From contig CBDCHC010000008.1 of NCBI GenBank assembly GCA_965217075.1, positions 62,001-126,000 of the forward strand: 64,000 nucleotides of DNA, given 5' to 3'. Under the pieces are notes generated by a model. The model ran no database searches. It was not told the DNA's origin and worked only from the letters and a program-made list of their open reading frames with translations. This DNA is from CBDCHC01 sp965217075 (lineage in GTDB: Bacteria > Pseudomonadota > Gammaproteobacteria > PS1 > Pseudothioglobaceae). Each line of letters opens with the position of its first letter. The stretch's first letter is position 1. Of this stretch, positions 17,236-27,888 are shown piece after piece. Made by a program: the position numbers and the translations under genes.

Positions 17236-20200
17236 TTAATTGCCTTTACTACTATATTTTATAATTTTTTTTGAAAAACTACTATATAACACTGGCAGTA
17301 TAAATAATGTTAACAAAGTAGAAGAAAATAAACCACCGACTACAACTGTTGCTAATGGACGCTGAACTTCTGAACCTATTCCTGCAGAAAATAACATAGG
17401 AATAAGACCAAGTGAAGCTATAGAAGCTGTCATTAATACTGGTCTTAGTCTAGATAATGCGCCAATTAAAATTGCTTTTTTAACTGGAGTATTACTTTCA
17501 ACTAACAAATTAATAGCATTTACCATTACTACGCCATTTAAAACAGCAACACCAAATAAAGCAATAAAGCCTATTGAGCCTGGAACTGATAAATATTGGT
17601 TTGAAATAAATAATGCTGTTATGCCACCTATCATAGATAATGGTACATTTAACATAATAAGCATTGCTTGGTGTGCAGAATTAAAAGCAAAAAATAATAA
17701 TAAAAATATCAGTCCTAAAGATATAGGTATAACTATCATAAGTTTTGCTTGAGCTCGTTGTTGATTTTCAAATTGACCACCATAAACTATTGAATAACTT
17801 GTAGGTAAATTAATTTTTTCTTTAATTAATTTATCTATTTCGCTTACAAATCCACCCATGTCTCGCCCTATAACATTAGCTTGAATTACTATTCTTCTTT
17901 GCACATTATCTCGACGAATTTGTGGCGGCCCTGATTCAATTAACATAGAAGATATATCACCTAAACGAATTAACGCATCATTTGGAGCTTGTATGGTTAG
18001 ATTTTTAATAATATTTATATTATTACGATATTCCTTTGCTAAGCGCACATAAATATCATATCTACTATTGCCTTTTATAACTTGACCGGCAACAATACCA
18101 CCTATGCCATCTGCTATAAGAGACATAACTTTATCAACTGTAATATTATAACGAGCAAGTTTATCACGGTTAGGACGAATAACTAGTTGTGATTCTCCTG
18201 TAATTTGCTCCATTTCTACTGCAGTTGCACTATTAATTTTCTTTACTAAATTTTCAATTTCTTGACCTTTTTTTGCTAATATTTTTAAATCAAAACCAAA
18301 TAATTTAATAGCAAGTTGTGCTTTAACGCCAGATAATAATTCATCAACACGAGTTGCTATTGGTTGAGAAAAAGTAAATAACAAGCCAGGATATAATGAC
18401 ATTTTTTGCTGCATTAATTCTTGCAATTCAAAACGATTATTAGCTGACACCCATTTATCAACTGGCTTAAGACCAACATATATTTCTATATTAGATACTG
18501 GCTCTGGGTCTCCGCCAATTTCTGCACGTCCTATACGACTAGAAGCATAAATAACTTCTGGAAATTCCATTAATTTTTGCTCTAATTTTTGTGCTACTTT
18601 TAATGAAGTCTCAAGACTTGACGAAGGAGCTAATGTAATTCTAACATTAATAGTTCCTTCCTCTAATTCTGGTACAAATTCTGTACCTAAAAATGGAATC
18701 AATGATAAAGCACCAAAAAATAAAATAATAGCAGTAATAACTATTTTTTTGCCGTGAATTAAAGCTTTTTTTAATGTATTTTTACAACCTTCATCTATCA
18801 TTTTTAATATATAGATAGATTTATGTTTAACGCCTTTAGTAAATAAATAAGTTGATAATGCAGGTACTACCATAAGAGCAACTACAAGTGATGCTATCAT
18901 AGCAAAAACAATACTAATTGCCATAGGTTTAAATAATTTACCCTCTACTCCTTCAAGAAAAAATAATGGAGTAAAAACTACAATAATAATTAATACAGCA
19001 AAAAATACTGGGCGCCCCACTTCTCTTGAAGCTTCTAATACGCATACGTATCCCTTTTAAATTGCTTTCTTCACGATAAGATGACAAATGCTTAAAAATA
19101 TTTTCTATCATTACTACCGAGCCATCTACTATCATACCTATAGCAATAGCTAAACCACCTAGTGACATTAAATTTGCTGATACACCCCAATAAGACATAG
19201 CCATCAAAGCTAATGCAATAGAAATTGGTACAGATAGTAAAACTAATGCTGCTGCACGCACATTCATTAAAAATAAAATAAGCACAATAACAATTAAAAT
19301 AAATGCCTCAATTAATGCTTTAGTTACAGTATTTATAGCTTTATTAACTAAATCTGCTTGATCATAAAACGCTTCAATAGTTACCCCATCTGGCAAAGCA
19401 TTTTGAATAATTGGTAAACGTTTTTTAATTTCTTCTATAGTAGTTTTAGTATTAGCACCAACTCTTTTCATAACTATACCAATTACCACTTCACCAATTT
19501 GTTTTACTTTAGAGTTCTTATCTCTCATAGTAATAGATACTGCTCCTTGACGAATTTCTCCGCCATATTTAATAGTAGCAATATCGCTAATTTTTACAGC
19601 AATTCCATTATTATTTTTAATAACAATATTAGCTATATCACGCAAACCATCTTCATCGCCTCTTACCCATCCAACACCCCCTTATAACTAATTGTTCTGC
19701 GCCGCGATTAAGATACCAACCGCCTGCATTGCAATTATTTTTTTCTATTGCATCAACAATGTTATTAATATCTAACTTATAAGATAATAATTTATTAGGA
19801 TTAACTTGCACTTGATATTGTTTAACGCTACCGCCAAAAGATAGTACCTCTGTAACCCCATCAATTGGCATTAATAATAATTTTACTATCCAATCATTTA
19901 AACTCCTAAGCATAATTATGTCATACTTTTCTGGCTTATTAGTACGCAACATATATTGAAATATTTGCCCTAAACCAGAAGTGTTAGGCCCAATTGATAA
20001 TTTAGCAATATCTTTAGGAATATCATTTTGTGCCGTTTGCAAGCGTTCAAATACTAATTGCCTAGCAAAATATATATCTACCTCTTCTTTAAATACTACT
20101 GTAACTAACGATAACCCTGTTTTAGAAATTGAGCGCACTTCTTTAACATTTGGCAATGAATACATAACTGCTTCAATAGGATATGTAATTAATTGCTCTA

Positions 20201-20381
20201 CTTCTTCTGCAGCAAGACCAGTTGCCTCTGTATTAATAGTTACTTGTACATTAGTTACATCAGGAAAGGCATCTAAATTTAATTTAGGCAGCATCATAAC
20301 CGCTCCAATAATAATAGCAATTAACATTAAAACTATCATTAAACGATTACGAATTGCTCCATCTATAATCTTATTTAACAT
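17236..20381 (-). pseudogene. cusA: CusA/CzcA heavy-metal RND efflux pump, two frameshifts
   Basis: Three consecutive minus-strand frames (20381-19653, 19645-18953, 19020-17236) make one RND pump of about 1040 residues. The first frame carries the N-terminus LNAFPDVT-like NLDAFPDVTNVQV. It ends where an extra G in a run of five (19677-19681) breaks RGVGWVRGDE. The second carries TM segments and SLGGLAIAIGMIVDGSVVMIEN and breaks near 19037-19045. The third resumes at VGRPVFFAV and runs to the natural end. The type is heavy-metal efflux (Cu/Ag or Zn/Co/Cd class), driven by proton antiport. As assembled, no functional pump is made. Confidence 0.88.
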
Positions 20382-20393
20382 TACTAAACCCCC

Positions 20394-21499
20394 TTAATGA
20401 TTATGGACTGCAAAGCCTGACTTTGCTAATTCAGATTGTACAAAAAATGCTCCATCAGTTACAACTCTAGTACCTTCAAGTAGTCCATCAATAACAATAT
20501 AATTACCAATAGTTTTTATTACTTGAATTTCTACTGATTTAAAACTACCAATTTTGTACTCAACAAATACCACCCAATCGCCGTCATCACTACGCAATAC
20601 AGCTTGTACTGGTACAGTTAAATATAATTTTTTTCATCTATTTGAATTTTTGTATTAACATACATCCCTGGATGCAACTTATCGTCTTTATTATTAATTT
20701 CTACACGAATACCTATTGTGCGAGTTTTTTTATTAAGTAAATGATGCTTCTGTATAACAATACCATTTACCCAACTATCTTTACTAATTTCTACTCGCGC
20801 CTTAACGCCAATCTTAACTAATTCAGCATATTGTGGTGATAATTGAGCTTCTACCCATAATAATTTTTCATTAACAATATTAAATAACACTTGTCCAGGC
20901 TCTATCAATTCTCCTTTAATAAAATTATCAACAACAATAACTCCACTTTGACTAGCAAATAATTGAAAATTTCCTAATAATTGATTAATATTTTGATGAT
21001 AAATATTACTAATTTGTTTTTTAGTCAAACCATATACTAATAATTTACTATAGGCTATGTTATATTTTATTTTTGCCATACTATAGCGTTTATTTGATAG
21101 ATTAGATTTGCCTAATTTTTGCACTAATACCCACTCATTACGTGCAGTTAATAATTCAGCTTTAGCCTCTGCCATAATAACACTTGATAAAGTAACAAGC
21201 ACTTGACCTTTTTCTACCTTATTTCCTAATTTAACATGTCTTTTAATCACTTGTGCTGTAATACGTGGTGTAATTTTTTCACTTAAGTATGCATTTAATT
21301 TTATCTCAGCTTGGGCATCAATCTCATTAGCAATATTTTTAAAAAAAAGTGGCTTCACTACTATATTTGCTTCTTTTAAAGCTGCAACATCTATATTTAT
21401 TACACCCTCTTTATCTAGACGATTACTATCTTTTTCAGTGGCAATAACTAATTGTATTGCCATAATTAATAAAAATTTAAATAGAATTATTTTATTCAT
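20394..21499 (-). pseudogene. cusB: CusB/CzcB periplasmic adaptor, frameshifted
   Basis: A membrane-fusion protein split into two frames. The true start is probably ATG 21499, preceded by AGGAGAAGAA; the ATG at 21517 overlaps that ribosome site. A signal peptide is followed by KITPRITAQVIKRHVKLGNKVEKG (barrel-sandwich half), a helical hairpin and QSGVIVVDN. The frame breaks at an A7 run (T's at 20628-20634), where one more A would give LTVPVQAVLRSDDGDW and the C-terminal domain to 20394. It would join CusA to the outer-membrane channel. Full product about 367 residues. Confidence 0.85.
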
Positions 21500-21552
21500 G
21501 TTTCTTCTCCTAACCATTGTTTAATGCTTCCAGATACTAATAACCAATTAAA

Positions 21553-22728
21553 CTAGGATTTCCATGCTTTAGCGTATATATTTTTTGCCAAAATTTTAGC
21601 AGCTAATATTTGTTGTAACTGTAATAAATAATTAGTAATATTTATTTCATTAAGTTTAAATTTTTTATCTAATATTTTTATTTGTTCCACAACAACATCT
21701 TTATTTAATTGCCAACTATCCCAAGCATTTTTTATTAATTTATATTTATTTTTACTACTATTTATATTAATTTTTGCTAAATAATTAGCTACTTCTAATG
21801 ATTGCAAGTTAGCTATATTTTTATATTTAGCTACATTTACTTCATTTTCATAATTATTAAAAATATTAATCGGTATAGAAACTGATAAAGATGTAATGCT
21901 TTCTCCTTCATTACTACTAGTAAAACTTATAGTTGGATCGGATAATTTATTTAATTTATTGCGTTTAATACCTTCATTTGATGCATATTGTTGATTTTTT
22001 AATATACGAATTTTTGGTAAATTTTTAATTATTTGCTTAACATTAATATCAACAATATCTGGTAATTTATCTGGTAATTTAAGTTTACTTATTGAACAAT
22101 TAGCAGCAAAGCCTATAATACTATCAAAAGATTTTTTATTATCAATCATATTATTTTTAGCATCTATTTGTTGCATTAAGGCTTGCATATAAGCAATACG
22201 CGATAAATTATAATTATTTTTATCTATATCGCCAGAATCAAAAGACTTTTTAGAAAAATTCTTTAAAGTTTGCATTATTTGTATATGTCTATTAGTTAAT
22301 AATAATAATTCATCAGCCAAATTGTAATCAACAAAAGCAGATAACAAATCAATAATAAAATCTTGATAAATTTTATCTTTTTCTGCTATAGCAGTTTTTA
22401 ATTTAAACTTAGCTATTTTATTGTTAGATTTGTACTTGCTATTCAAGTCAATAGTTTGACTAATACCAAAACTCTTGCTTTGTTTGGCTTTAGCTTTATT
22501 TTCAATAGAAAATTCAAATTCTGGATTATATAAAAACTTAGCTGATGCTTGTTTTTCTGCTGTTGCAATATCCATATTAATATTAGCTTCTTGCATTATT
22601 GGACTATTTTGCCAAACACAGGTAAGAAAATTAGCTATATCTACTTTATAATAATTTTCTTTAGCATTAACAATTTGTACATTAAAAACAACTACTACTA
22701 ATAGTAATATATATTTATATATTATCAT
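21553..22728 (-). CDS. CusC/CzcC-type outer-membrane efflux channel
   Basis: The 391-residue TolC-superfamily protein has an N-terminal signal sequence (ILLLVVVVFNVQIVNA) and two long helical repeats. YNPEFEFSIENKAK and FGISQTIDLNSKYK mark the first repeat, DPTISFTSS and SVSIPINIFNNYENE the second. It would form the outer-membrane exit duct for the CusB-CusA pump encoded just downstream on the same strand. Unlike those two genes it is unbroken. It has no lipobox Cys. Confidence 0.87.
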   Translation of the reverse strand: MIIYKYILLLVVVVFNVQIVNAKENYYKVDIANFLTCVWQNSPIMQEANINMDIATAEKQASAKFLYNPEFEFSIENKAKAKQSKSFGISQTIDLNSKYKSNNKIAKFKLKTAIAEKDKIYQDFIIDLLSAFVDYNLADELLLLTNRHIQIMQTLKNFSKKSFDSGDIDKNNYNLSRIAYMQALMQQIDAKNNMIDNKKSFDSIIGFAANCSISKLKLPDKLPDIVDINVKQIIKNLPKIRILKNQQYASNEGIKRNKLNKLSDPTISFTSSNEGESITSLSVSIPINIFNNYENEVNVAKYKNIANLQSLEVANYLAKININSSKNKYKLIKNAWDSWQLNKDVVVEQIKILDKKFKLNEINITNYLLQLQQILAAKILAKNIYAKAWKS

Positions 22729-22805
22729 TTTTTACCTTAATTTTAATTAGAAGAGGCTATATAAAACTTTAAAAGTTTTAAAATAGCATTATTGATATAA
22801 TTAAA

Positions 22806-23111
22806 TTAAGCTTTGGGAGGGCGGAATAAAGAGAATTTAGTTTGTGGTAAATAAGATTTATTACTTATTTTAAAAATTGATTGCAATACAAAAGTATCAT
22901 TTGATATAAAAATAAAACTAGGCATAACAAAAGAGTTATGACACTGGTGACAATTAATATCTTCTATCATAGAAGATTGCTCTAAATTATTACTATCATT
23001 CAAATAACGGTTATCTATTTCTTTTATATTTAAATGAGAATGAGTAACAGCAATAACGCTATTAAATAGCAATACAGAAGCAACAAAAATTATAAATGTT
23101 TTAATAATCAT
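22806..23111 (-). CDS. Small exported His/Cys protein of the metal efflux operon
   Basis: The 101-residue protein has a signal peptide (about 1-21, ending SVIAV), a THSHLN motif straight after it, a DINCHQCHNS cluster near residue 54 and a C-terminal LFRPPKA tail. The layout is that of small uncharacterised periplasmic proteins that lead czc/cus operons and are presumed to bind metal. It is first in line with the channel, adaptor and pump genes, 77 bp upstream. A metal-binding role is inference from His/Cys content and context. Confidence 0.72.
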   Translation of the reverse strand: MIIKTFIIFVASVLLFNSVIAVTHSHLNIKEIDNRYLNDSNNLEQSSMIEDINCHQCHNSFVMPSFIFISNDTFVLQSIFKISNKSYLPQTKFSLFRPPKA

Positions 23112-23164
23112 AATAACTATTATATATTAAAAAAATTAATATTAATATTTCTTTTTTTAAAATG

Positions 23165-23193
23165 TTAAAAACACACTTTAAATTATGTATAAT
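23165..23193 (+). promoter_or_regulatory. Promoter giving a near-leaderless transcript
   Basis: TTAAAA (23165-23170) and a perfect TATAAT (23188-23193) are 17 bases apart. Transcription would begin around 23200, only 1-2 bases before ATG 23202, and no Shine-Dalgarno is present. The DUF6502 message may therefore be leaderless. Confidence 0.55.
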
Positions 23194-23201
23194 AGCAACC
23201 T

Positions 23202-23969
23202 ATGAAGGTAAAATTTTTAGAAAATATTCCCCAAGCCATAGCTCCACTTATAAAGTTAGCGCTTAAACTAGGCATTACTTACAAAGAATTTAATGAGTTA
23301 ATTAAATTAGAGTTTATCTCTCAAGCAAGAAAGATAATAGAAGAAGAAAACTCAAAAATTACTAATGCAGCAATTAGCATGGTAAGCGGTATAGATAGAA
23401 CAGCAGTTACAGCCGCTGTTAAACGTAAATTTAAAAATAAAAAACAAAAATGGATTAGTCATTCTGCCAGAGTAACTGCAGAATGGATATCATTAGATTT
23501 AGGCACTATAATTCCTTATTCATCTAAAGAGGGTAGAACTGATTTTGTAACCTTAGCAAAAGGTGTAACCACTGATAAATCACCAAGAACTATTTTAGAT
23601 GAGCTTATTCGTCTTGGTAGAGCTACAATTGATAATGATAAAAATGTACATTTATTATTATTTAGCGACAATAAATCAGCAGACAATAAAGCTGAATTAT
23701 TAACTGACTTTGCTGATAATATAAAATTACACTCTTTAGCCGGCGTCAACGACCTATTATCTAAAGAAAGAGCTATATTTTTGGAGCAAGCTATAAAAGT
23801 AGATGGAATTCATTTGGCAAGTGCAAAAGACTTATCAGATTTAGCTTCTGTTGTATGGCGTAAAGCATCTAAAGAATTTATAAATGAGGCAAAACCAATT
23901 TCTAAAAAAGAAGAAAAAGAAGATGGCAAACACAAATTATCTTTTGGCGTTTACTGTTATTACGAATAA
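23202..23969 (+). CDS. DUF6502-family protein
   Basis: The 255-residue soluble protein matches the pattern of DUF6502: PLIKLALKLGITYKEFNELIKLEFISQA near the start, AISMVSGIDRTAV with the look of a helix-turn-helix, WISHSARVTAEWISL, and SPRTILDELIRLGRA. The N-terminal half resembles a DNA-binding domain, so a regulator is possible, but the family has no established function. It is transcribed divergently from the metal efflux operon, so regulation of that operon is one hypothesis. The closing GVYCYYE tail is typical of the family. Confidence 0.72.
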   Translation: MKVKFLENIPQAIAPLIKLALKLGITYKEFNELIKLEFISQARKIIEEENSKITNAAISMVSGIDRTAVTAAVKRKFKNKKQKWISHSARVTAEWISLDLGTIIPYSSKEGRTDFVTLAKGVTTDKSPRTILDELIRLGRATIDNDKNVHLLLFSDNKSADNKAELLTDFADNIKLHSLAGVNDLLSKERAIFLEQAIKVDGIHLASAKDLSDLASVVWRKASKEFINEAKPISKKEEKEDGKHKLSFGVYCYYE

Positions 23970-23978
23970 TATTTTTAA

Positions 23979-25280
23979 TTAAGAACTCGCAATTGTCATA
24001 TTATTAATTAAAATTGCACCTACTTTAATATTTTTACGATGATCAATATCATTAGCTATAATCATATCTTTTATCATATCCTTCAAATTACCGGCTATAG
24101 TAATACCGTTTACTGGATATATTTTTTTACCATTTTCTACCATAAAGCCATTTGCTCCAAGCGAATAATTACCATTAGTAATATCCACTCCTTGACCTTT
24201 TAATTCATTAATCACAACTCCTGTACCCATCATAGATAATAGTTCTGTAAAAGTTATATTATCCTTACTTGTTACTACAACATTATTTACTCCTCCTCCA
24301 TTAGCTGTAGTTAAACTTTGCATGCAATTAGCATAATATTGCCCCATAATATAACTAACTACCTTGCCGTTTTTTATAAAATATTGCTTTCTTTTCAGAA
24401 CTCCATCATTATCAAAAGCTCTGCTACCAATAGAGCCTAGTGTTAAAGGGCTTTCAATAATATTAATATTTTTATTACAAATTATTTCATTAATACTATT
24501 CAACAAAAATGTTGATTTTTTATATTGGTTACTACCACTTAGCGCAGTTAAAAGGCTGGCTATTAAGCTATTAGATATTTTGTTACTAAAAATAACAGCA
24601 TAATTATTAGATTTAATAGTTTTTGCTGCTAATTTATCTTTTGCATTCATAGCTGCTTGTATGCCAATATCTACAACATTGTATAGTTTATCTTTAGCTA
24701 AAGCTAAACTATAAGCATAAGAAGACTGCAAATCATTATTCTTTTTTGCCAGTACGCTACAATCAATATAATGTTGCGTGCTTTTATGTTGTGCAACTAA
24801 GTTATGAGAATTAACATAGATATCAGTATTATTACTACTACTTACTCTAGAGCCATTAGAATTATCAATACAAGATTGCTGTAGTGCAATATCTTCACAC
24901 TCTTTGGCCATATTAATCGCTTGTTGGCTAGATAAATTCCATTTATGATATAAATCTAAATTTGGAGCATTAAATGCCATAACATCTTTTGGTGCTAATG
25001 TAGCAAATTTATCTTTTTCAGTATATTTAGTTATATTTATAGCAGCTTCAATTATTTTTTCAATACTTTTATTTGCTAAATTAACTGTAGATGCCCTGCC
25101 CACTTTATTATTTATATGAACGCTAATATCTAAAAAACTGCTGTGATAATACTCTAATTCTTCTATTTTACCTAAACGAACTACAGTAGAAATACTGCTA
25201 CTACTGCTTAAATTAAATTCAAAAATTTTTATATTTTTTTTCTTTAATAAATTAATAATTAACTCAATATTTTTCTGCAT
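23979..25280 (-). CDS. pmbA: Metalloprotease subunit PmbA/TldE
   Basis: The 433-residue member of the TldD/PmbA family is the TldE-like partner of the heterodimeric protease that matures microcin B17 and degrades peptides such as CcdA. Typical segments are GRASTVNLANKSIEKI, IESPLTLGSIGSRAFDNDGV, NGKVVSYIMGQYYANCM and a terminal GNLKDMIKDM. As expected for TldE it lacks the HExxxH zinc motif of TldD. TldD is not in the window. It is followed on the same strand by a DedA-unrelated TauE-like gene 3 bp away (read upstream), so both may share a transcript. Confidence 0.92.
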   Translation of the reverse strand: MQKNIELIINLLKKKNIKIFEFNLSSSSSISTVVRLGKIEELEYYHSSFLDISVHINNKVGRASTVNLANKSIEKIIEAAINITKYTEKDKFATLAPKDVMAFNAPNLDLYHKWNLSSQQAINMAKECEDIALQQSCIDNSNGSRVSSSNNTDIYVNSHNLVAQHKSTQHYIDCSVLAKKNNDLQSSYAYSLALAKDKLYNVVDIGIQAAMNAKDKLAAKTIKSNNYAVIFSNKISNSLIASLLTALSGSNQYKKSTFLLNSINEIICNKNINIIESPLTLGSIGSRAFDNDGVLKRKQYFIKNGKVVSYIMGQYYANCMQSLTTANGGGVNNVVVTSKDNITFTELLSMMGTGVVINELKGQGVDITNGNYSLGANGFMVENGKKIYPVNGITIAGNLKDMIKDMIIANDIDHRKNIKVGAILINNMTIASS

Positions 25281-25283
25281 AAT

Positions 25284-26042
25284 TTATGTTAAATAATTAT
25301 TATAATAATTAAAATTTACACTTATTTTATTGTTCATTTTCATATCTTTATTAACTAACATTTTAATAGGCATACTAAGCGACCATACTCCAAGCAGTAT
25401 TATCATTATTCCAGCAATTGTTTTAACTATTTTAAGCCGCATAAATCTAATTAAAGACATAGCAAAGCCAGCCATAGCTAATAAAGACGGCAAGGTGCCA
25501 ATACCAAAAGCCAACATAATAGCAGCTCCTTCTGTAACATTAGCACTGCTTAAAGCTAAGGCAAGAGCGCTATAAACTAAACCACAAGGAATACCACCCC
25601 ACAATATACCAAAAAATAGCGCATCTTTTAAGTTTTTAATTGGTAAAAATCTATTACTAATTGGTTGAATTTTTACCCATAATTTTTGCCCAGCCTTTTC
25701 TATTACTTGAATAAATGAGTTTTTACCCATAATAAATAAACCAGCAAAAATCATAACAATAGCAGAAAAAATACGCAAAATAAAATCAAAAAAACTCATT
25801 GAGGTTGCATTAAACTTTATTAACAAACTAGCAAAAGATGCAAAAATTATACCCATTAAAACATAACTAATAATTCTACCCATATTATAAGTTAGTTGAT
25901 AAATTAAAATTTTAGCTGGATTTTTAGTAATAGTTGTGGATAAATTACTAGTTAATACCCCAACTACAGCGCCGCACATTCCAAGACAATGAACTCCTCC
26001 TAAAAGACCAAGCCAAAATGCACTAATAACGCTTTCATTCAT
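25284..26042 (-). CDS. TauE/SafE-like membrane protein (COG2836 type)
   Basis: The 252-residue protein has six or so membrane helices and the hallmark GLLGGVHCLGMCGAVVG near the N-terminus, with GGIPCGLVYSALALALSS in the middle. Proteins with HCxGMCG motifs of this type are annotated as sulfite exporter TauE/SafE-like or linked to cytochrome oxidase copper supply. The Cys pairs fit metal or thiol handling in the membrane. A GGAGAAG ribosome site precedes ATG 26042. Its substrate is not shown by sequence. Confidence 0.82.
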   Translation of the reverse strand: MNESVISAFWLGLLGGVHCLGMCGAVVGVLTSNLSTTITKNPAKILIYQLTYNMGRIISYVLMGIIFASFASLLIKFNATSMSFFDFILRIFSAIVMIFAGLFIMGKNSFIQVIEKAGQKLWVKIQPISNRFLPIKNLKDALFFGILWGGIPCGLVYSALALALSSANVTEGAAIMLAFGIGTLPSLLAMAGFAMSLIRFMRLKIVKTIAGIMIILLGVWSLSMPIKMLVNKDMKMNNKISVNFNYYNNYLT

Positions 26043-26063
26043 ATTACTTCTCCTAATATAAAA

Positions 26064-26864
26064 TTATAAAACAGGTATTTTTACCTCTAATAATCTAATT
26101 TTTCTATTATCAACTTTTAATATTTTAAACTCTATATTATCAATGGTTGCTCTTTCTAATTGTTTAGGTAGGTAACCTATTTTTTTAATAACTAAACCTG
26201 CTATAGTGTCAGTATTTTTAACTGTTAATTTAAGATTAAAGAAGCTATTAAAATCTTCTATAGAGGTTTGTGCTTTAACTAAAAATCTACCTTTACCATA
26301 ATCTATAATATTATCTTTTTCAAAATCATGTTCATCTTCAATTTCACCAACTATTTGCTCTAATACATCTTCTAAAGTAATAAGGCCTGCCACTTCACCA
26401 TACTCATCAATTGCAATCATTAGATGACTGCGTTTTTGCTGAAAAAATTTTAGTAATGATTCAATATTTTGTGTTTCAGGAATACTAATCGCCTCACGCA
26501 TAAAGTCTCTATAATTAAAATTATCTACACTATCATTTATAAAACAAGAAAGTAAATCCTTAGCTAAAATTATACCAATAACTTTATCATTTTTATCTAT
26601 TATAGGAAAACGAGAATGAGCTGATGAACTTATAATATCAATACACTCTTTAAAAGACAAATTATTACTAATTACTACCATACTAACCTTTGGTACCATT
26701 ACATCACGCACTTTAAGATTAACGCTTTGCAACGCTCCTTCAATAATTTGTTTAGTATAAGAGTTAATAATATTTTTCTCGTTAGCGTCTGCTATAACAT
26801 TATTAAAATCACCTATAGTAATTAATCTTTTTTTACAAAATTTATCAATAGTTTTTTTAAACAT
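26064..26864 (-). CDS. corC: CorC-type CBS-domain protein
   Basis: The 266-residue cytoplasmic protein has two CBS domains (about 55-180; VRDVMVPKVSMVVIS, then HLMIAIDEYGEVAGLITLEDVLE) and a C-terminal CorC/HlyC domain (about 190-265). CorC is tied to magnesium and cobalt efflux and binds adenine nucleotides through the CBS pair. It has no membrane domain, so it is the short CorC form, not a full CNNM-like transporter. Its start overlaps the end of rnfH by 8 bp. The usual partner lnt is not adjacent. Confidence 0.92.
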   Translation of the reverse strand: MFKKTIDKFCKKRLITIGDFNNVIADANEKNIINSYTKQIIEGALQSVNLKVRDVMVPKVSMVVISNNLSFKECIDIISSSAHSRFPIIDKNDKVIGIILAKDLLSCFINDSVDNFNYRDFMREAISIPETQNIESLLKFFQQKRSHLMIAIDEYGEVAGLITLEDVLEQIVGEIEDEHDFEKDNIIDYGKGRFLVKAQTSIEDFNSFFNLKLTVKNTDTIAGLVIKKIGYLPKQLERATIDNIEFKILKVDNRKIRLLEVKIPVL

Positions 26865-27159
26865 TTTCCTTGCTAATAATTAATTGTTTTTTTCTTTCAA
26901 GTGCTTTTCTTTTTCTAACTTCCTTAGGATCAGCTATAAGTGAACGATAAATTTCTACTCTATCTTTATCCCTTAGCATATCATCTAATTTTGCTAATTT
27001 ACCAAAAATTCCAACCATGTTTTTAACTAAATCAATTTGTGGATAAATATCTAAAATTTTAGATATTTTTATAGCCTCTTTAATTGTTGTATTTTTTTTA
27101 ACTTCAATTTTAATAATATTTTGTTCATTTGGTAAAGCAAAAATAACCTCTATATACAT
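26857..27159 (-). CDS. rnfH: RnfH-family ubiquitin-like protein
   Basis: A 100-residue beta-grasp protein. The start IEVIFALPNEQNIIKIEV, a central LVKNMVGIFGKLAKLDD and DRVEIYRSLIADPKEVRKRKA are the standard RnfH pattern. It is named after rnf electron-transport operons, but most copies, as here, are not near rnf genes and their role is unsettled; ratA, the common neighbour, is not next to it. It overlaps hisA by 10 bp and corC by 8 bp, so translation is coupled. Confidence 0.92.
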   Translation of the reverse strand: MYIEVIFALPNEQNIIKIEVKKNTTIKEAIKISKILDIYPQIDLVKNMVGIFGKLAKLDDMLRDKDRVEIYRSLIADPKEVRKRKALERKKQLIISKENV

Positions 27160-27869
27160 AATTTATTTGCCTTAGAAAAATTTAATTTTCCCTCATAAAT
27201 CGCTCTACCAGTAATCGCTCCTTTAATATATTTTCTATATTGCATTAATTTAATTATATCATAAATATTAGTAATACCGCCTGAAGCCATAATATCTATA
27301 TTAGTACTTTTTGCTAAATCAACTGTAGATTCTATATTTACTCCACTCATCATACCATCACGAGCAATATCTGTATATATAATAGCATTTACCCCATATT
27401 GTTCAAGTTTTTTTGCCATATCAGTAGCTAAAATATTAGTACGTTTGGCCCAGCCATCAATTGCTACAAAGCCATTATTAGCATCAATGCCTACAATAAT
27501 TTTACCTGGGAATTCATTGCATAACTCAGCGATAAATTTAGGATTTGTAACTGCTTTAGAACCAATAATAATATAGTTAATTCCAGCGTTTATATATTCT
27601 GCTGCAATTTTCATATTACTAATACCACCGCCTATCTGAATATCTATATGTGGGAATTTTTTAACAATATCTATTGCTATTTTTTTATTGACTGGTGTCT
27701 TAACAAACGCACCATTTAAATCTACTAAATGTAATCTTTTAGCGCCTTGATCTACCCAGATTTTTGCCATATCAATTGGTACGCCAAAATCTGTACTACT
27801 ATTCATCAATCCTTGACGCAACCGCACACATTTACCGTCTTTTAAATCTATTGCTGGTATTAACAGCAT
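27150..27869 (-). CDS. hisA: ProFAR isomerase of histidine synthesis
   Basis: The 239-residue TIM-barrel enzyme catalyses the Amadori rearrangement of ProFAR to PRFAR. The catalytic Asp 8 sits in AIDLKDGKCVRL; the second acid is in YTDIARDGMMSGVN. The phosphate-binding loops IGGGIS and ASGGI are present. It is away from a classical his operon and is coupled with rnfH and corC instead. The cell therefore probably makes its own histidine. Confidence 0.96.
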   Translation of the reverse strand: MLLIPAIDLKDGKCVRLRQGLMNSSTDFGVPIDMAKIWVDQGAKRLHLVDLNGAFVKTPVNKKIAIDIVKKFPHIDIQIGGGISNMKIAAEYINAGINYIIIGSKAVTNPKFIAELCNEFPGKIIVGIDANNGFVAIDGWAKRTNILATDMAKKLEQYGVNAIIYTDIARDGMMSGVNIESTVDLAKSTNIDIMASGGITNIYDIIKLMQYRKYIKGAITGRAIYEGKLNFSKANKLCI

Positions 27870-27888
27870 TGCAATCTAATAATATTTT

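Noticed and set aside
19981..20397. 138-codon open frame antisense to the cusA N-terminus
   Set aside because: Low-complexity Ser/Thr/Ile product and no ribosome site; it mirrors the real cusA frame.
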